Assembly (NCBI GenBank): GCA_027063075.1
Contig: JAMOSM010000151.1
Location: 1 to 29,284 of the forward strand
Direction: 5' to 3'
Length of the DNA: 29,284 bases
Source of the DNA: Nautiliaceae bacterium
GTDB lineage: Bacteria; Campylobacterota; Campylobacteria; Campylobacterales; Nautiliaceae
Shown piece after piece: positions 7,973 to 17,789 of the stretch. The notes below the pieces were generated by a model. That model was not told the DNA's origin, did not search any database, and was given only the letters and a program-made list of their open reading frames with translations. Position 1 is the stretch's first letter, and the number at the start of each line of letters is the position of its first letter. A program made the position numbers and the translations under genes.

Positions 7973-9341
7973 TTCTGTTTCCTTTCTCTCTTGGTATAAG
8001 CACAATAGGAGTACCTGTAAAATCTTCTTTTTGTCTTAAGAAGTTTATCAAATATCTTTCATAAGAAAAATGAAGTTTAGGTTTATTCATAATAAGCGCT
8101 ATTGTAGGAGGCTTTATTGCAAACTGAGTTGCATAATAAATTTTTATTTCTTTACCTCTGATATCAGTTGGGAGATGATGACGCTGAGTTGCTTCTTTAA
8201 TCCATTCATTAAGACGAGACGTTGGAATTCTTTTTGTATAGTTTCCATAGACATAAACGATTTTTTCTTTTAATTTGTCAATATTTCTTTTTGTTTTAGC
8301 ACTAACAACCATTAAAGGAGCATAATCTAAAAATTTAAATCTAAATTTTACTTCTTCTTCAAATTTCTTATAATCCATTTTAGCTTCATCCCATTTATTT
8401 CCAACAATAATACAAGCATTTTTGTGCTTTTGAATAAGCCCGCCTATCTTTTCATCAAGCTCAACTATTCCATTTTTTGCATCAAGTACCAAAATAGCAA
8501 CGTCCGCTTCTTTTAAAACTTTTTCTGTTCTCATTAAAGCATATTTTTCAATATCTTTAATTTTTCCCCTTCTTCTTATACCCGCGGTATCTACAAATGT
8601 AATATGATATCCGTTATAATAAATAGTCTCATCGATAGGGTCAATCGTAGTACCATCAACATCACTTACAATTGCTCTCTCTTCTCCTACAAGAGCGTTA
8701 AGAAGTGAGCTTTTTCCAACATTTACACGCCCTACAATTGCAACTTTTATCTCTTTAAGCTCTTCAAGATTTTCTTCTTCCTCATCACTTAACAAATCTT
8801 CTAAAGGAATATCCTCTTCTATTGAAGTGGCTTCAATAATTTTTTGCTTTTTAGGAACAAACTCTTTAATTCTTTCAATAAGCTTTCCAACACCGCGGTT
8901 ATGTGCAATGGAAATTGGATAAACTTCATCTGCACCAAGTTCATAGAAATTATAAACACCTTCTGTGAGTTTATCATTATCAACTTTATTTACAACTAAA
9001 ATAATTGGTTTTTTAAGTTTTTGAAGAGTCCTAAAATATTTAATCTCCTCTTCATCAGGAATGGTTCTGCCATCAACCATATAAAGAATTAAATCGGCTT
9101 CCTTTGCAACATCTAAGGCTTTTTGTTTAACTTTTTCAAAAAGTTCATCCCTCTCTTCAAGTCCGCCTGTATCTAAAAGGAGAATATCTTCAAGGTCATC
9201 ATCTAAAGATACCACCCTTTTTTTTATATCACGGGTGGTACCGGCTTTATCGCTGACAATCGCATCTCTTTTTCTTAAAATTCTATTAAAGAAACTGCTT
9301 TTGCCAACGTTTGGTTTTCCTAAAATCGCTATTTTTAACAT
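7959..9341 (-). CDS. der: Ribosome-associated GTPase Der (EngA)
   Basis: An essential GTPase of 50S ribosomal subunit assembly with two tandem G domains and a C-terminal KH-like domain. In the 460-residue protein the first G domain has GKPNVGKS (8-15), DTGG and NKVD. The second has GRVNVGKSS near residue 203, DTAGIRRRGK and NKWD. An acidic linker (EEDIPLEDLLSDEEEENLEELKE) joins them. GGAGGGG lies 4 bases before the ATG, and the gene follows leuA by 15 bases. The final codons overlap the start of the barrel gene. Confidence 0.97.
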   Translation of the reverse strand: MLKIAILGKPNVGKSSFFNRILRKRDAIVSDKAGTTRDIKKRVVSLDDDLEDILLLDTGGLEERDELFEKVKQKALDVAKEADLILYMVDGRTIPDEEEIKYFRTLQKLKKPIILVVNKVDNDKLTEGVYNFYELGADEVYPISIAHNRGVGKLIERIKEFVPKKQKIIEATSIEEDIPLEDLLSDEEEENLEELKEIKVAIVGRVNVGKSSLLNALVGEERAIVSDVDGTTIDPIDETIYYNGYHITFVDTAGIRRRGKIKDIEKYALMRTEKVLKEADVAILVLDAKNGIVELDEKIGGLIQKHKNACIIVGNKWDEAKMDYKKFEEEVKFRFKFLDYAPLMVVSAKTKRNIDKLKEKIVYVYGNYTKRIPTSRLNEWIKEATQRHHLPTDIRGKEIKIYYATQFAIKPPTIALIMNKPKLHFSYERYLINFLRQKEDFTGTPIVLIPREKGNRNEKD

Positions 9342-9356
9342 TTCCCCTCCAAGTTT

Positions 9357-10910
9357 TTAAATACTATCTTTATAGCTTATTTTTTTGCTAAGTAAATCTT
9401 TCATATGAATATAATTATTAAGAGCGTTTATATACGCCTTAGCGCTTGCAAGCATTGTATCAATACTAAGCCCGTGTCCCATAACGGCAGGTTTGTTTTC
9501 ATCAAAAATAACTTTAACCATTACTTTTGCAAGTGCGTCTTTACCTTCGCTTACAGCCTCCACTTTATAATCCATAAGTCTACCGTTAATTCCGCTTATT
9601 CTGTCAATCACTTTAAATACCGCATCAATCGTACCCTCACCTATTGCCGCATCTGTATAAATTTTATCTTCAAATTTAATTTTAGCAGCAGCACTTGGCA
9701 TACCTTCCGTGCAATCACTAAGTTGTAAAGATATAAGCTCATAAACTTTTGGCGTTTTATCGCTTGCTTCATTCATAATTGCCAAAATATCTTCATCATA
9801 AATCTCTTTTTTCTTATCGGCAAGTTTTTTAAACTTCATAAATATTTCATTTAATTCTTCTTCGCTAATATCTGTAAATCCAAGCTGTTCAAGTTTTTTC
9901 TTAAGCGCGTGACGCCCGCTATGCTTTCCAAGAACAATTGTGTCTTTTATATCAAGTCCAATATCCTCTGCACTCATAATCTCATAAGTCTGTTTGTGTT
10001 TTAACACTCCATCTTGATGAATTCCGGATTCATGGGCAAATGCGTTTCTTCCCACAATCGCTTTGTTTGGCTGCGGCTCAATTCCAGTAACGCTTGCTAC
10101 AAGACGGCTTGTTGGATAAATCTCACGGGTATTGATTCTAGTATCAATCCCATCAAACAAATCACGTCTAACTTTAATAGCCATTACAATCTCTTCTAAT
10201 GCCGCATTACCGGCTCTCTCTCCAAGTCCGTTTATGGTGCACTCAACCTGTCTTGCCCCATTAAGCACAGAATATAAAGAGTTTGCAGTTGCAAGTCCAA
10301 GGTCATTGTGACAGTGAACAGAAAAAGTAATATCCTTTGGAAAATAATCTACTAATTCTTTTATCATTTCACCCATTTCGTGAGGAAACCTATATCCAAC
10401 CGTATCAGGAATATTAATTGTCTTTGCTCCTGCTTCAATAACAGCACTAATAATCTCTTTTAAAAAACTCATTTCACTTCTTCCGGCATCTTCACATGAA
10501 AATTCAACATCATCAACAAATGTTCTTGCATATTTTACAGCATTAACCGCTCTTTTTATTACTTCATCTGGACTCATTCTAAGCTTATATTCCATATGAA
10601 TAGGGCTTGTTGCTATAAACGTATGAATCCTTCTAAGAGGAGCTGGAGCTACAGCTTCTGCCGCTTTTTTAATATCATTTTCAACCGCTCTAGCAAGCGA
10701 ACAAATAGTTGAATCTTTAACCTCTTTTGCTATCATATGAATTGCTTCAAAATCCCCAGGACTTGCAGCGGCAAATCCAGCTTCTATAATATCAACTCTT
10801 AATTTTTCAAGCTGTTTTGCCACTTTTATTTTTTCTTCAATTGTCATACTTGCACCTGGAGACTGCTCTCCATCACGCAAAGTAGTATCAAAAATTTTAA
10901 CCATTTCCAT
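9357..10910 (-). CDS. leuA: 2-isopropylmalate synthase
   Basis: Condenses acetyl-CoA with 2-oxoisovalerate in the first committed step of leucine synthesis. The 517-residue protein has the catalytic [14 protein letters not shown] near the N-terminus, the metal-binding [15 protein letters not shown] near residue 205, GLGERAGNA, and a C-terminal LeuA regulatory domain, the expected site of leucine feedback. Length is typical of the long bacterial form. The ATG at 10910 has AGGA 6 bases upstream; a second ATG two codons later is also possible. The short leader after a consensus promoter leaves no room for a leucine attenuator. No other leu gene is present. Confidence 0.95.
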   Translation of the reverse strand: MEMVKIFDTTLRDGEQSPGASMTIEEKIKVAKQLEKLRVDIIEAGFAAASPGDFEAIHMIAKEVKDSTICSLARAVENDIKKAAEAVAPAPLRRIHTFIATSPIHMEYKLRMSPDEVIKRAVNAVKYARTFVDDVEFSCEDAGRSEMSFLKEIISAVIEAGAKTINIPDTVGYRFPHEMGEMIKELVDYFPKDITFSVHCHNDLGLATANSLYSVLNGARQVECTINGLGERAGNAALEEIVMAIKVRRDLFDGIDTRINTREIYPTSRLVASVTGIEPQPNKAIVGRNAFAHESGIHQDGVLKHKQTYEIMSAEDIGLDIKDTIVLGKHSGRHALKKKLEQLGFTDISEEELNEIFMKFKKLADKKKEIYDEDILAIMNEASDKTPKVYELISLQLSDCTEGMPSAAAKIKFEDKIYTDAAIGEGTIDAVFKVIDRISGINGRLMDYKVEAVSEGKDALAKVMVKVIFDENKPAVMGHGLSIDTMLASAKAYINALNNYIHMKDLLSKKISYKDSI

Positions 10911-10937
10911 TAAAAATCCTTTTATGGCTTTTTTATA

Positions 10938-10966
10938 ATTATACTTTATAATTTAAATTTTGTCAA
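10938..10966 (-). promoter_or_regulatory. Consensus sigma70 promoter for leuA and downstream genes
   Basis: On the minus strand TTGACA (10961-10966) and TATAAT (10938-10943) are separated by exactly 17 bases, a perfect match to the sigma70 consensus. The -10 is 27 bases upstream of the leuA ATG. It lies entirely in the 66-base gap between leuA and the pssA stop. No comparable promoter is visible before der, trpS or purM, so it may drive the whole leuA-to-2930 train. Confidence 0.85.
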
Positions 10967-10976
10967 TGGAAAAAAA

Positions 10977-11690
10977 TTATCCACTAACTCTTTTTATCGC
11001 TTTTATATAATTTATAACTCCTCTTACAAACCCGTAAAAGACATATAAAGTCAGAATTATAGCAATTGCTTCGATAGGATACAAATAAATAAAAGAAGCA
11101 ATTATAATTATAAATACAAGCACCTTTAATGCTACATTTTTATTAAAATCAATCTTTTTAAAACTCGGATATCTAAAATTAGATACCATCAAAAACGCTA
11201 AAAACAAAGCCCCAAGTAAAATTATAAAATCAAAATTTCCAGAGTATTTTATATCAAGCATTATCCAGCTACTAAGCACAACAGCAGCTGTTGGAATAGG
11301 AAGTCCTATAAAATATTTTGGATCAAGTTCTCCTGTTGTTACATTAAATCTTGCAAGTCTAATAAGCCCAAACACAACAAAAAGTCCGCTAATAAGCGCT
11401 CCAAATCTTCCATAATTTTGTCCTATTGCAAAAAAAAGCATCATAGCAGGAGCCACCCCAAAAGCCACCGCATCTGCAAGCGAATCAAATTCGACCCCAA
11501 ATTTGCTTGAAGTATTAGTAAGCCTTGCAACTCTTCCATCAAGTCCGTCAGCAATTAAAGACAAAATTATATAAACAAAAGCTTTTTCAAATTTACCTTG
11601 AGATGAAGCAATAATACTCATTACTCCAAAAAAAGCCGATAAAGCAGTAAAAAAATTTGGCAGTAAATATACTAAATTAATTTTTTTCAT
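10977..11690 (-). CDS. pssA: CDP-diacylglycerol-serine O-phosphatidyltransferase
   Basis: Makes phosphatidylserine from CDP-diacylglycerol and serine at the membrane. The 237-residue multi-helix protein carries the full CDP-alcohol phosphotransferase signature: D48-G, D51-G-R-V-A-R56, then G65, D69 and D73 with the canonical spacing. It is of the Bacillus/Helicobacter membrane type, not the E. coli phospholipase-D type. The start overlaps psd (11677-12327) by 14 bases, so product and next enzyme are made from the same message. AGGA lies 8 bases before the ATG. Confidence 0.95.
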   Translation of the reverse strand: MKKINLVYLLPNFFTALSAFFGVMSIIASSQGKFEKAFVYIILSLIADGLDGRVARLTNTSSKFGVEFDSLADAVAFGVAPAMMLFFAIGQNYGRFGALISGLFVVFGLIRLARFNVTTGELDPKYFIGLPIPTAAVVLSSWIMLDIKYSGNFDFIILLGALFLAFLMVSNFRYPSFKKIDFNKNVALKVLVFIIIIASFIYLYPIEAIAIILTLYVFYGFVRGVINYIKAIKRVSG

Positions 11691-12327
11691 TTAAATATCC
11701 TATTAAACTTTCTCCTGCTTTTAATTTTTGAAACTCAGTAACTTTTATTTTTGTATTAAGAGGCAAATATACATCAACCTGACTTCCAAACATAATCATC
11801 CCATATCTCTCAGCAAGCCTTATAGGTCCTATATCTCTAAACATTACTATTCTTCTTGTAATAAATCCTGCAATTTGATTTACTACAATTTTACCAAATT
11901 CATTTTCAAACAAAACCCTGTTTTGTTCGTTTAATTCACTTGCTTTATCAGAACTAATATACAAAAATGTTCCGTGAATATACTCTCTCGCACTCATTTC
12001 ACCTTCTATAGGAGAGCGCTGAATATGAACATCAAAAAGTGAAAGCCTTATTGAAATTTTAATAGACTCCTCTTTTGTAATAGGAGAAATAGCATTCGTA
12101 ATTTCCAAAACAGTCCCGTCACTCGGAGAAATAATAGCTCCAGGGCTTTCATCTTCTGGCACTCTTTCCGGATTTCTAAAAAAATAAACCATAAACGCAA
12201 AAAGAGCAAAAAAAATAAGCTGTAAAAGAAGAGGAAACTTAAAAAATAAAGAAATTAAAAAAAGCCCCCCACTAACTGCTATATAAGGATAACCCTCTTT
12301 AAGAATTATTTCCGTTTTCGTTCTCAT
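11677..12327 (-). CDS. Phosphatidylserine decarboxylase proenzyme, short (PSD-A / archaeal-like) type
   Basis: A 216-residue protein with N-terminal membrane helices (about 15-50), FFRNPER (49-55), the SPSDG block (68-71) and the self-processing site FGS (G181-S182) in MIMFGSQVDVYLP. This is the shorter TIGR00164-type enzyme found in Bacillus relatives, archaea and some Campylobacterota. I chose the start at 12327 because GAGGA precedes it at the right distance, whereas the ATG at 12348 lacks a good Shine-Dalgarno. It overlaps ftsH by 29 bases. Whether it shares activity with the long Psd at 4152-4940 or uses another head group is unknown. Confidence 0.88.
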   Translation of the reverse strand: MRTKTEIILKEGYPYIAVSGGLFLISLFFKFPLLLQLIFFALFAFMVYFFRNPERVPEDESPGAIISPSDGTVLEITNAISPITKEESIKISIRLSLFDVHIQRSPIEGEMSAREYIHGTFLYISSDKASELNEQNRVLFENEFGKIVVNQIAGFITRRIVMFRDIGPIRLAERYGMIMFGSQVDVYLPLNTKIKVTEFQKLKAGESLIGYLNEKN

Positions 12328-14275
12328 TTTTATCCTCTTTTTTTTCATTTTGTTGTTTATTCTCTTCCAAGTTCTGAGAATCTTCTTTTTTATTTTTATT
12401 CATCTCTTCTTCAAGTCTTCCCTCTTTATAAGCTTTTATAAGCTCTCTTACGCGGGTTCCGTCTATAACTTCTTTTTCATACAGTTCTTTTACCATAGCT
12501 TCAATTACAGGAGCGTATTTTTTAAGAGTCTCTTTTACATGCTCGTATCTTTGAGCCAAAAACTCTTTTATAAACTTATCGACTTCTTCTTGGATTTTTT
12601 CAGAATACTCCCTTGCCTGAGCAAAACTTCCAAGAAATTTGTTAGTTTGTTTCTCAAGCACCATAAGTCCGGCTACATCAGTCATTCCATACATACTTAC
12701 CATTGCTCTTACAATATCAGTGGCTCTTTCAAGGTCGTTTCCGGCACCTGTTGAAATTTCACCGATAAACACCTCTTCTGCCGCACGCCCTCCAAGAAGC
12801 GTATCTACTTCTGCTATAAGCTCTTTTTTTTGCATTAGATATTTATCTTCTTCTGGCATATTTAAAGTATATCCAAGAGCGGCAAGCCCACGTGGAACAA
12901 TTGATACTTTTTTTACTTTTCTGGCTTCCGGAGTTACTTCCGCAATTACGGCGTGTCCGCTTTCGTGATATGCCACGATTTTTTTATCTTTATCGTTAAG
13001 TCTTCTTGAGCGTTTTTCAAGCCCTGCAATCTGTCTCTCAACCGCTTCTATAAAATCTTCTTGATTAACTTCTTTTTTGTTTTTTCTACCGGCAAGAAGT
13101 GCCGCTTCATTTACGATATTAGCTAAATCAGCTCCGGCAAGTCCGGCTGTCATTCTTGCAATTTCTTCCAAATCTACATCTTTTCCGGCTTTTATTTTTT
13201 TAATATGCACTTTTAAAATCTCAACCCTTCCTTTGAAATCCGGCTTATCTACAAGTACCTGTCTATCAAATCTTCCAGGTCTTAGAAGTGCGGGGTCAAG
13301 AACTTCCGGACGGTTTGTAGCAGCAAGAACAATTACCGGCTCATTTGAATCAAACCCATCCATTTCCGCTAAAAGCTGGTTTAAAGTCTGTTCTTTTTCA
13401 TCATTTCCGCCCATAGGTCCGGCAGCTGCCCTTGTTTTACCAATTGCATCAATTTCATCAATAAAAATAATACTTGGAGCCTCTTTTTTAGCCTGATTAA
13501 ACAAATCCCTAACTCTTGCAGCACCCACACCTACAAACATTTCAATAAAACTACTCCCACTTACTGCAAAAAACGGCACATCAGCCTCACCTGCCACAGC
13601 TTTTGCAAGAAGTGTTTTACCCGTCCCCGGAGGTCCTACAAGCAAAACACCTTTTGGAATTTTTGCACCAAGTTCAATATATCTGTCAGGGTTTTTTAGA
13701 AAATCAACTATCTCTTTTACCTCTTCTTTTGCCTCTTCGTTTCCGGCAACATCATCAAATTTTACATTTGGCTTTTCACTTTTTATAAGACCTTTAGCAC
13801 TGCCAAATCCTAAAACTCCCCCCATTCCTTTTTGCATACGTGAAGCTAAAAACATCCAAATGGCAAAAAAGATAAATATAGGAATTATCCATCCAAAAAT
13901 CAGCTCACTCAGCCAGTTATTGTCATTCATAGCCCCATATGGAACTTTATATTTATCAAGCACCTCAACCAATGTAGTATCATTTGGAACTTTTGCAACA
14001 GTAATAATCTCACCATCTTTAAGTTTTGCTTTTACAATATTTTTACCAATTGCAACATATGCAAGCTTTCCTTCTTTTGCCAGTTTTTTAATATCTGAAT
14101 AACTGTAAGCCATTACAGCTTTAGTACCGGCATTTGATAGATTATTTACTTCATTTACCGCATTTGGAGCAATACTTCTAAAAACCACAACTATAATAAT
14201 TGCAAAAATTATAAATAAAAGAAGCGGATTTTTATTAAAAAAGTTATTATCGTTATTCTTATCATTTTTGTCCAT
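12299..14275 (-). CDS. ftsH: ATP-dependent zinc metalloprotease FtsH
   Basis: Membrane-anchored AAA+ protease that removes misassembled membrane proteins and unstable regulators. In 658 residues there are two membrane segments (about 17-33 and 125-144) flanking a periplasmic domain. The AAA module has Walker A GPPGTGKT (214-221), Walker [12 protein letters not shown] and the second region of homology [19 protein letters not shown]. The zinc site is HESGH (437-441). The last 35 residues are a low-complexity tail of Glu, Lys, Asn and Gln. AAGGA precedes the ATG, which overlaps prmA by 14 bases. The order prmA-ftsH-psd-pssA matches Campylobacter as I recall it. Confidence 0.98.
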   Translation of the reverse strand: MDKNDKNNDNNFFNKNPLLLFIIFAIIIVVVFRSIAPNAVNEVNNLSNAGTKAVMAYSYSDIKKLAKEGKLAYVAIGKNIVKAKLKDGEIITVAKVPNDTTLVEVLDKYKVPYGAMNDNNWLSELIFGWIIPIFIFFAIWMFLASRMQKGMGGVLGFGSAKGLIKSEKPNVKFDDVAGNEEAKEEVKEIVDFLKNPDRYIELGAKIPKGVLLVGPPGTGKTLLAKAVAGEADVPFFAVSGSSFIEMFVGVGAARVRDLFNQAKKEAPSIIFIDEIDAIGKTRAAAGPMGGNDEKEQTLNQLLAEMDGFDSNEPVIVLAATNRPEVLDPALLRPGRFDRQVLVDKPDFKGRVEILKVHIKKIKAGKDVDLEEIARMTAGLAGADLANIVNEAALLAGRKNKKEVNQEDFIEAVERQIAGLEKRSRRLNDKDKKIVAYHESGHAVIAEVTPEARKVKKVSIVPRGLAALGYTLNMPEEDKYLMQKKELIAEVDTLLGGRAAEEVFIGEISTGAGNDLERATDIVRAMVSMYGMTDVAGLMVLEKQTNKFLGSFAQAREYSEKIQEEVDKFIKEFLAQRYEHVKETLKKYAPVIEAMVKELYEKEVIDGTRVRELIKAYKEGRLEEEMNKNKKEDSQNLEENKQQNEKKEDKNENENGNNS

Positions 14276-15098
14276 TTCTATCCTTTCTTAAAATAAAAGT
14301 TACCCATTCATTTTCTTTTATCTCTTCAATTAAATCAAACTCTTTATATTTTTGCAAGACTTTATCTTTGTATTTATCTATTATACCTGAGAGAATTAAA
14401 ATATTATTAACTTTCTCTTTTAATTCAGGAGCAATAAAAACAAGCACATCAGCTATTATATTTGCAACAACTATATCATATTTTTTATTAGTTTTATTAG
14501 CACTGCCCTGCCATATTTCATTATACTCTGCTTTATTTAACTCAAAGTTTTCTTTTGTGCTTTTAACGGCAAGCGGGTCTGTATCACACGCATCAACCTC
14601 TGCTCCAAGCTTATTTGCCACAATACCAAGGATTCCGCTGCCGCATCCCACATCAAGTAATGTATCACTTTTTTTTACATATTTTTTTAGGGCTTTTACA
14701 CAGCTTTTTGTAGTTTCATGATGTCCGCTTCCAAAAGCAAGGGCAGGGTCAATTACAATATTAATTTTCCCTTCTTTTGAAGGATACCAAGAGGGATGAA
14801 TATAAAATTCATCAATTTCAACAGGTTTTATAGACTCTTGATAAGTTTTTATCCAGTCTTTGTTATCTTTTTGTATCACTTTAATATTCAAATCAATCTT
14901 TTTATTAAAAATCTCTTCTAATGCCTTTACATACTCTTCAAGTTCATCAATAAGCGAATCAAAACTCTCTTCACTTCTTAAAATAAGTTTATTATCCTGC
15001 TCTTCAATTCCGTTAAAAAATCTATCCATTAAAAAAGATTCAATTTCATCTTTAAAATCGGATACTTCAACAACCATTTCATAATATTTATTTTGCAT
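14262..15098 (-). CDS. prmA: Ribosomal protein L11 methyltransferase
   Basis: Uses S-adenosylmethionine to methylate ribosomal protein L11. The 278-residue protein has a weakly conserved N-terminal substrate-binding domain and a C-terminal Rossmann methyltransferase domain. Visible motifs are DPALAFGSGHHETT, the SAM loop LLDVGCGSGILGI and the VANIIADVL post-motif. AAGGAG lies 6 bases before the ATG. It is the first gene of the unit that continues with ftsH, psd and pssA, behind a -10 element in the 67-base gap separating it from cheY. Confidence 0.93.
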   Translation of the reverse strand: MQNKYYEMVVEVSDFKDEIESFLMDRFFNGIEEQDNKLILRSEESFDSLIDELEEYVKALEEIFNKKIDLNIKVIQKDNKDWIKTYQESIKPVEIDEFYIHPSWYPSKEGKINIVIDPALAFGSGHHETTKSCVKALKKYVKKSDTLLDVGCGSGILGIVANKLGAEVDACDTDPLAVKSTKENFELNKAEYNEIWQGSANKTNKKYDIVVANIIADVLVFIAPELKEKVNNILILSGIIDKYKDKVLQKYKEFDLIEEIKENEWVTFILRKDRNGQK

Positions 15099-15124
15099 AT
15101 ATCTCCTTTATCTTTAGAGGTATA

Positions 15125-15153
15125 ATTATAATACAATAATAAAGGGATGCAAA
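15125..15153 (-). promoter_or_regulatory. Putative sigma70 promoter for prmA-ftsH-psd-pssA
   Basis: On the minus strand TATAAT occupies 15125-15130, with TTTGCA at 15148-15153 at a 17-base spacing. The -10 lies 26 bases upstream of the prmA ATG, in the gap after cheY. It would let prmA and ftsH be expressed separately from the alaS-to-cheY unit. Confidence 0.6.
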
Positions 15154-15165
15154 GGAGAAAAGAGG

Positions 15166-15546
15166 CTACATTTTAATTTTCATTTGTTCAAGTTTTTGTT
15201 TTAAAACCTGAGGAGTAAAAGGTTTTGCAATATAGTTGTTAGCTCCTGCTTTAAGAGCTGCAATAACATTTTCTTTTTTTGTTTCAGTTGTTACCATAAC
15301 TATTTTTATATGATTATACTCCGGATTGCTTCTAACTCTTTTTAAAAATTCAAAACCGTTCATTTTTGGCATATTCCAGTCAAGAAAAATTATTTTTATA
15401 TCATCAGCATTCTCTTTTAAAACTTTTAAAGCTTCCTCTCCGTCTGCTGCTTCAAGAAAATTTTCATCACTAAAACCCAACTTTTTTAAAACGTTTTTAA
15501 TAATAGTCCTCATTGTTTTTGCATCATCCACTATTAATACTTTCAT
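15166..15546 (-). CDS. cheY: Chemotaxis response regulator CheY
   Basis: A stand-alone 126-residue receiver domain. It shows the acidic pair Asp7-Asp8, the phosphorylated Asp56 in FLDWNMPKMNG, Thr86 in MVTTE and Lys108 in AKPF. The Trp after the phospho-site Asp and the overall length match CheY, which binds the flagellar motor switch to reverse rotation. AAAGGAG precedes the ATG. It follows hisA by 33 bases and lies beside prmA, the arrangement I remember in Campylobacter. No chemotaxis kinase is nearby. Confidence 0.9.
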   Translation of the reverse strand: MKVLIVDDAKTMRTIIKNVLKKLGFSDENFLEAADGEEALKVLKENADDIKIIFLDWNMPKMNGFEFLKRVRSNPEYNHIKIVMVTTETKKENVIAALKAGANNYIAKPFTPQVLKQKLEQMKIKM

Positions 15547-15579
15547 TTTTTCTCCTTTAAAAATTAATCGGCAATAAAT

Positions 15580-16281
15580 TTAAATTTTGAACACTTCTTC
15601 TAAATTTATTCTACCCTCATAAAATGCTTTTCCCACAATTACCCCGTAAATTCCATCTTCTTTTACCTTTTTGATGTCTTCTTCGCTTGCTACTCCTCCA
15701 CTTGCTATTACAGGTTTTTCACTAGCTTTCATAATATCAAGTATAAAATCTATATTGAGCCCTTGAAGCGTTCCGTCTTTACTTATATCGGTTGCAATTA
15801 TACACTCAATATCACTATCTTTATATTTTTTTGCAAGCTCCACAGCCTTTATACCCTCTGTCTCTCCCCATCCATCAACTGCTACAAACCCGTCTTTTGC
15901 ATCAATCCCAACGGCAATTGGATATCTTTTTGCAAGCTCAATCACCCTCTCAGGCTCACGTGCTGCAATACTTCCAAGAATAAGCCTATTTATTCCAAGC
16001 TCTAAATATCTTTTAATAGTCGCCTCATCCCTTATCCCGCCTCCAAGCTGGATTTTTAAGTTTGTATTTTTTCTTATCTTTTCAATCTGCTTTAAATTTT
16101 TAGGTTCTCCTGCAAAAGCCCCGTTTAAATCCACAATATGAAGCCACTCAGCCCCCATATCCTCAAATCTTTTTGCAAGCTCCCAGGGTTCGTCGCTATA
16201 AATTTTAGCACTTTCCATCAAACCTTTTGTAAGTCTAACCGCTTTACCGTCTTTTAAATCAATTGCCGGAAAAATTATCAT
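15580..16281 (-). CDS. hisA: Phosphoribosylformimino-AICAR phosphate isomerase
   Basis: Carries out the Amadori isomerisation of ProFAR to PRFAR in histidine synthesis. The 233-residue TIM barrel begins [17 protein letters not shown], with the catalytic Asp in AIDL and a second in [12 protein letters not shown], and has the phosphate-binding loops LGGGIRD and ASGGVAS. These match HisA more closely than HisF. AAGGAG precedes the ATG, and the gene follows hisH by 9 bases. hisF, the partner of HisH, is not in the window. Confidence 0.95.
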   Translation of the reverse strand: MIIFPAIDLKDGKAVRLTKGLMESAKIYSDEPWELAKRFEDMGAEWLHIVDLNGAFAGEPKNLKQIEKIRKNTNLKIQLGGGIRDEATIKRYLELGINRLILGSIAAREPERVIELAKRYPIAVGIDAKDGFVAVDGWGETEGIKAVELAKKYKDSDIECIIATDISKDGTLQGLNIDFILDIMKASEKPVIASGGVASEEDIKKVKEDGIYGVIVGKAFYEGRINLEEVFKI

Positions 16282-16290
16282 TTACTCTCC

Positions 16291-16896
16291 TTATAACTTT
16301 ACAAAATTATCTAAAATCTTAAGCCCTGCATTGTGACTTTTTTCAGGGTGCGGCTGAAAACCGAACACATTATCTTTATTTACCGCACTTACAAACTCAT
16401 ATCCGTAAATTGTTTTTCCAATCACATATTTATCATTACAAACAACGTGATAAGAATGAACAAAATATAAATAAGGATTATTAAGCCCTTCAAACAAAGA
16501 AGAGTGCCTCTTAAAAAACATTTTATTCCATCCCATATGAGGCACTTTATGGGTAGTTTCTATCTTTTTATCAAACCTTACAACTTTTCCAGGAATTATG
16601 CCAAGACCTTTATGTTTTCCAAACTCTTCAGACTCTTCAAACAAAAGCTGCATTCCAAGGCAAATTCCAAGCACATATTTTCCACCTTTAACAAACTCTC
16701 TTATTGCCTCATCTAACCCCGTCTCTTTTAAATGTTCTATTGCATCACCAAACGCACCAACTCCTGGAAAAAGGAGCTTTTCATAATTATTTAGTTTTTC
16801 AGGGTCGCTTATTATTTCTGCTTTTGCACCTATTTTATCAAAAGCATTTTTAACACTTGCCAAATTTCCCATATTATAATCAACTATACCTATCAT
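16291..16896 (-). CDS. hisH: Imidazole glycerol phosphate synthase, glutaminase subunit
   Basis: Supplies ammonia from glutamine to HisF. The 201-residue class I amidotransferase shows VDYNMGNLASVKNAF at the start, the oxyanion loop PGVGAFGDA, the nucleophile Cys79 in LGICLGMQLL, and His/Glu in FGFQPHPEKSHNAG. It overlaps the end of the PDC-sensor gene by 4 bases (ATGA) and precedes hisA. It has no his genes upstream, so the histidine pathway is split across the genome. Confidence 0.95.
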   Translation of the reverse strand: MIGIVDYNMGNLASVKNAFDKIGAKAEIISDPEKLNNYEKLLFPGVGAFGDAIEHLKETGLDEAIREFVKGGKYVLGICLGMQLLFEESEEFGKHKGLGIIPGKVVRFDKKIETTHKVPHMGWNKMFFKRHSSLFEGLNNPYLYFVHSYHVVCNDKYVIGKTIYGYEFVSAVNKDNVFGFQPHPEKSHNAGLKILDNFVKL

Positions 16897-17789
16897 TTTA
16901 CATCTTTTCCTACATTTTTCATATAATAAGCAAGACCTATTAATAAAAATGTAACAGCTCCAAGAAGCATAGCGGCATACACAAGTTTTTGAGGAGCTAT
17001 CATTGCAAATTTAAACACAAGCATTAACCCTTCAATTGCAAGGGCAATTACAATACTTCCTAAAAATTTAATCATTGTTTTGTGAATAGCAAAAGGATGG
17101 TCCTCTTTTTCACCTATAACTTCCTCAAAAAGAAGTGTTTTTACCAAGTCAAAAAGCGCTAAAGATAGGGTAATTAAAATGGTAGCCTCAAACATTTTTT
17201 TAACGTCTATATTCGTTAAAGTATATGTAAAGAACATCTTAATCCCATCAATAAATAATAAAACACAAATAGCAAAAAGAGCTAAGGCAAAAATTCCATA
17301 AACTATTCTATTAAAATTATGAGCCCATGTATCCCCTCTTTCTTTATGAATAAATTTTAAAAGCTCTTTTAAAGGAATATCAATAACTGCAACATACAAA
17401 AGCTGTCCTTTATCATTAAAAATAGGATAAGCCGCGCTTACTACCATATCCCCTCCAATAAGACTTGGATAAGGGTCTGTTAAGATACATTTTTTCTCTT
17501 TTACAGCTTTATAAAAATAGGTTCTGTTTGCCTGATTAAATTCTATATAAACATTTTTATACTCTTTTTTTAATGTAATAAGCTTACTTATCTGTTTTCC
17601 TTCGGCATCAAGAATATAAGCCGCATTTGCAAAAGGTATTTCGTGGATAATCCTCTCAAGCCCTTCATAAATTACATCAATACTGATATTAGGAAGTCTG
17701 TTTGGCAGATTTCTTTGAAGTAACAAACAAAAATAAGCCCTTGCCTCTTTTCTAATTTTCTGAAACTCTTGAATTTCACTTATTAACAT
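16893..17789 (-). CDS. PDC-like sensor domain protein with four C-terminal membrane helices
   Basis: A 298-residue protein. Residues 1-145 look like a PDC/Cache sensor fold: ANAAYILDAEGKQISKL, TDPYPSLIGGDMVVSAAYPIFNDKGQLLYVAVIDIPLKEL. Four hydrophobic helices follow, at roughly 163-182, 203-222, 240-260 and 270-292. No kinase, cyclase or methyl-accepting domain is attached. There is also no membrane segment ahead of the sensor part, so that domain may be cytosolic, which is unusual for PDC folds. AGGAG lies 6 bases before the ATG; the gene overlaps maf by 14 bases and hisH by 4. I recall similar proteins in Campylobacterota, but their function is unknown to me. Confidence 0.7.
   Translation of the reverse strand: MLISEIQEFQKIRKEARAYFCLLLQRNLPNRLPNISIDVIYEGLERIIHEIPFANAAYILDAEGKQISKLITLKKEYKNVYIEFNQANRTYFYKAVKEKKCILTDPYPSLIGGDMVVSAAYPIFNDKGQLLYVAVIDIPLKELLKFIHKERGDTWAHNFNRIVYGIFALALFAICVLLFIDGIKMFFTYTLTNIDVKKMFEATILITLSLALFDLVKTLLFEEVIGEKEDHPFAIHKTMIKFLGSIVIALAIEGLMLVFKFAMIAPQKLVYAAMLLGAVTFLLIGLAYYMKNVGKDVK

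Noticed and set aside
12350..13496. Several long + strand open frames opposite ftsH
   Set aside because: They are antisense to a clear ftsH, have no ribosome sites or family resemblance, and arise from codon bias of the real gene.
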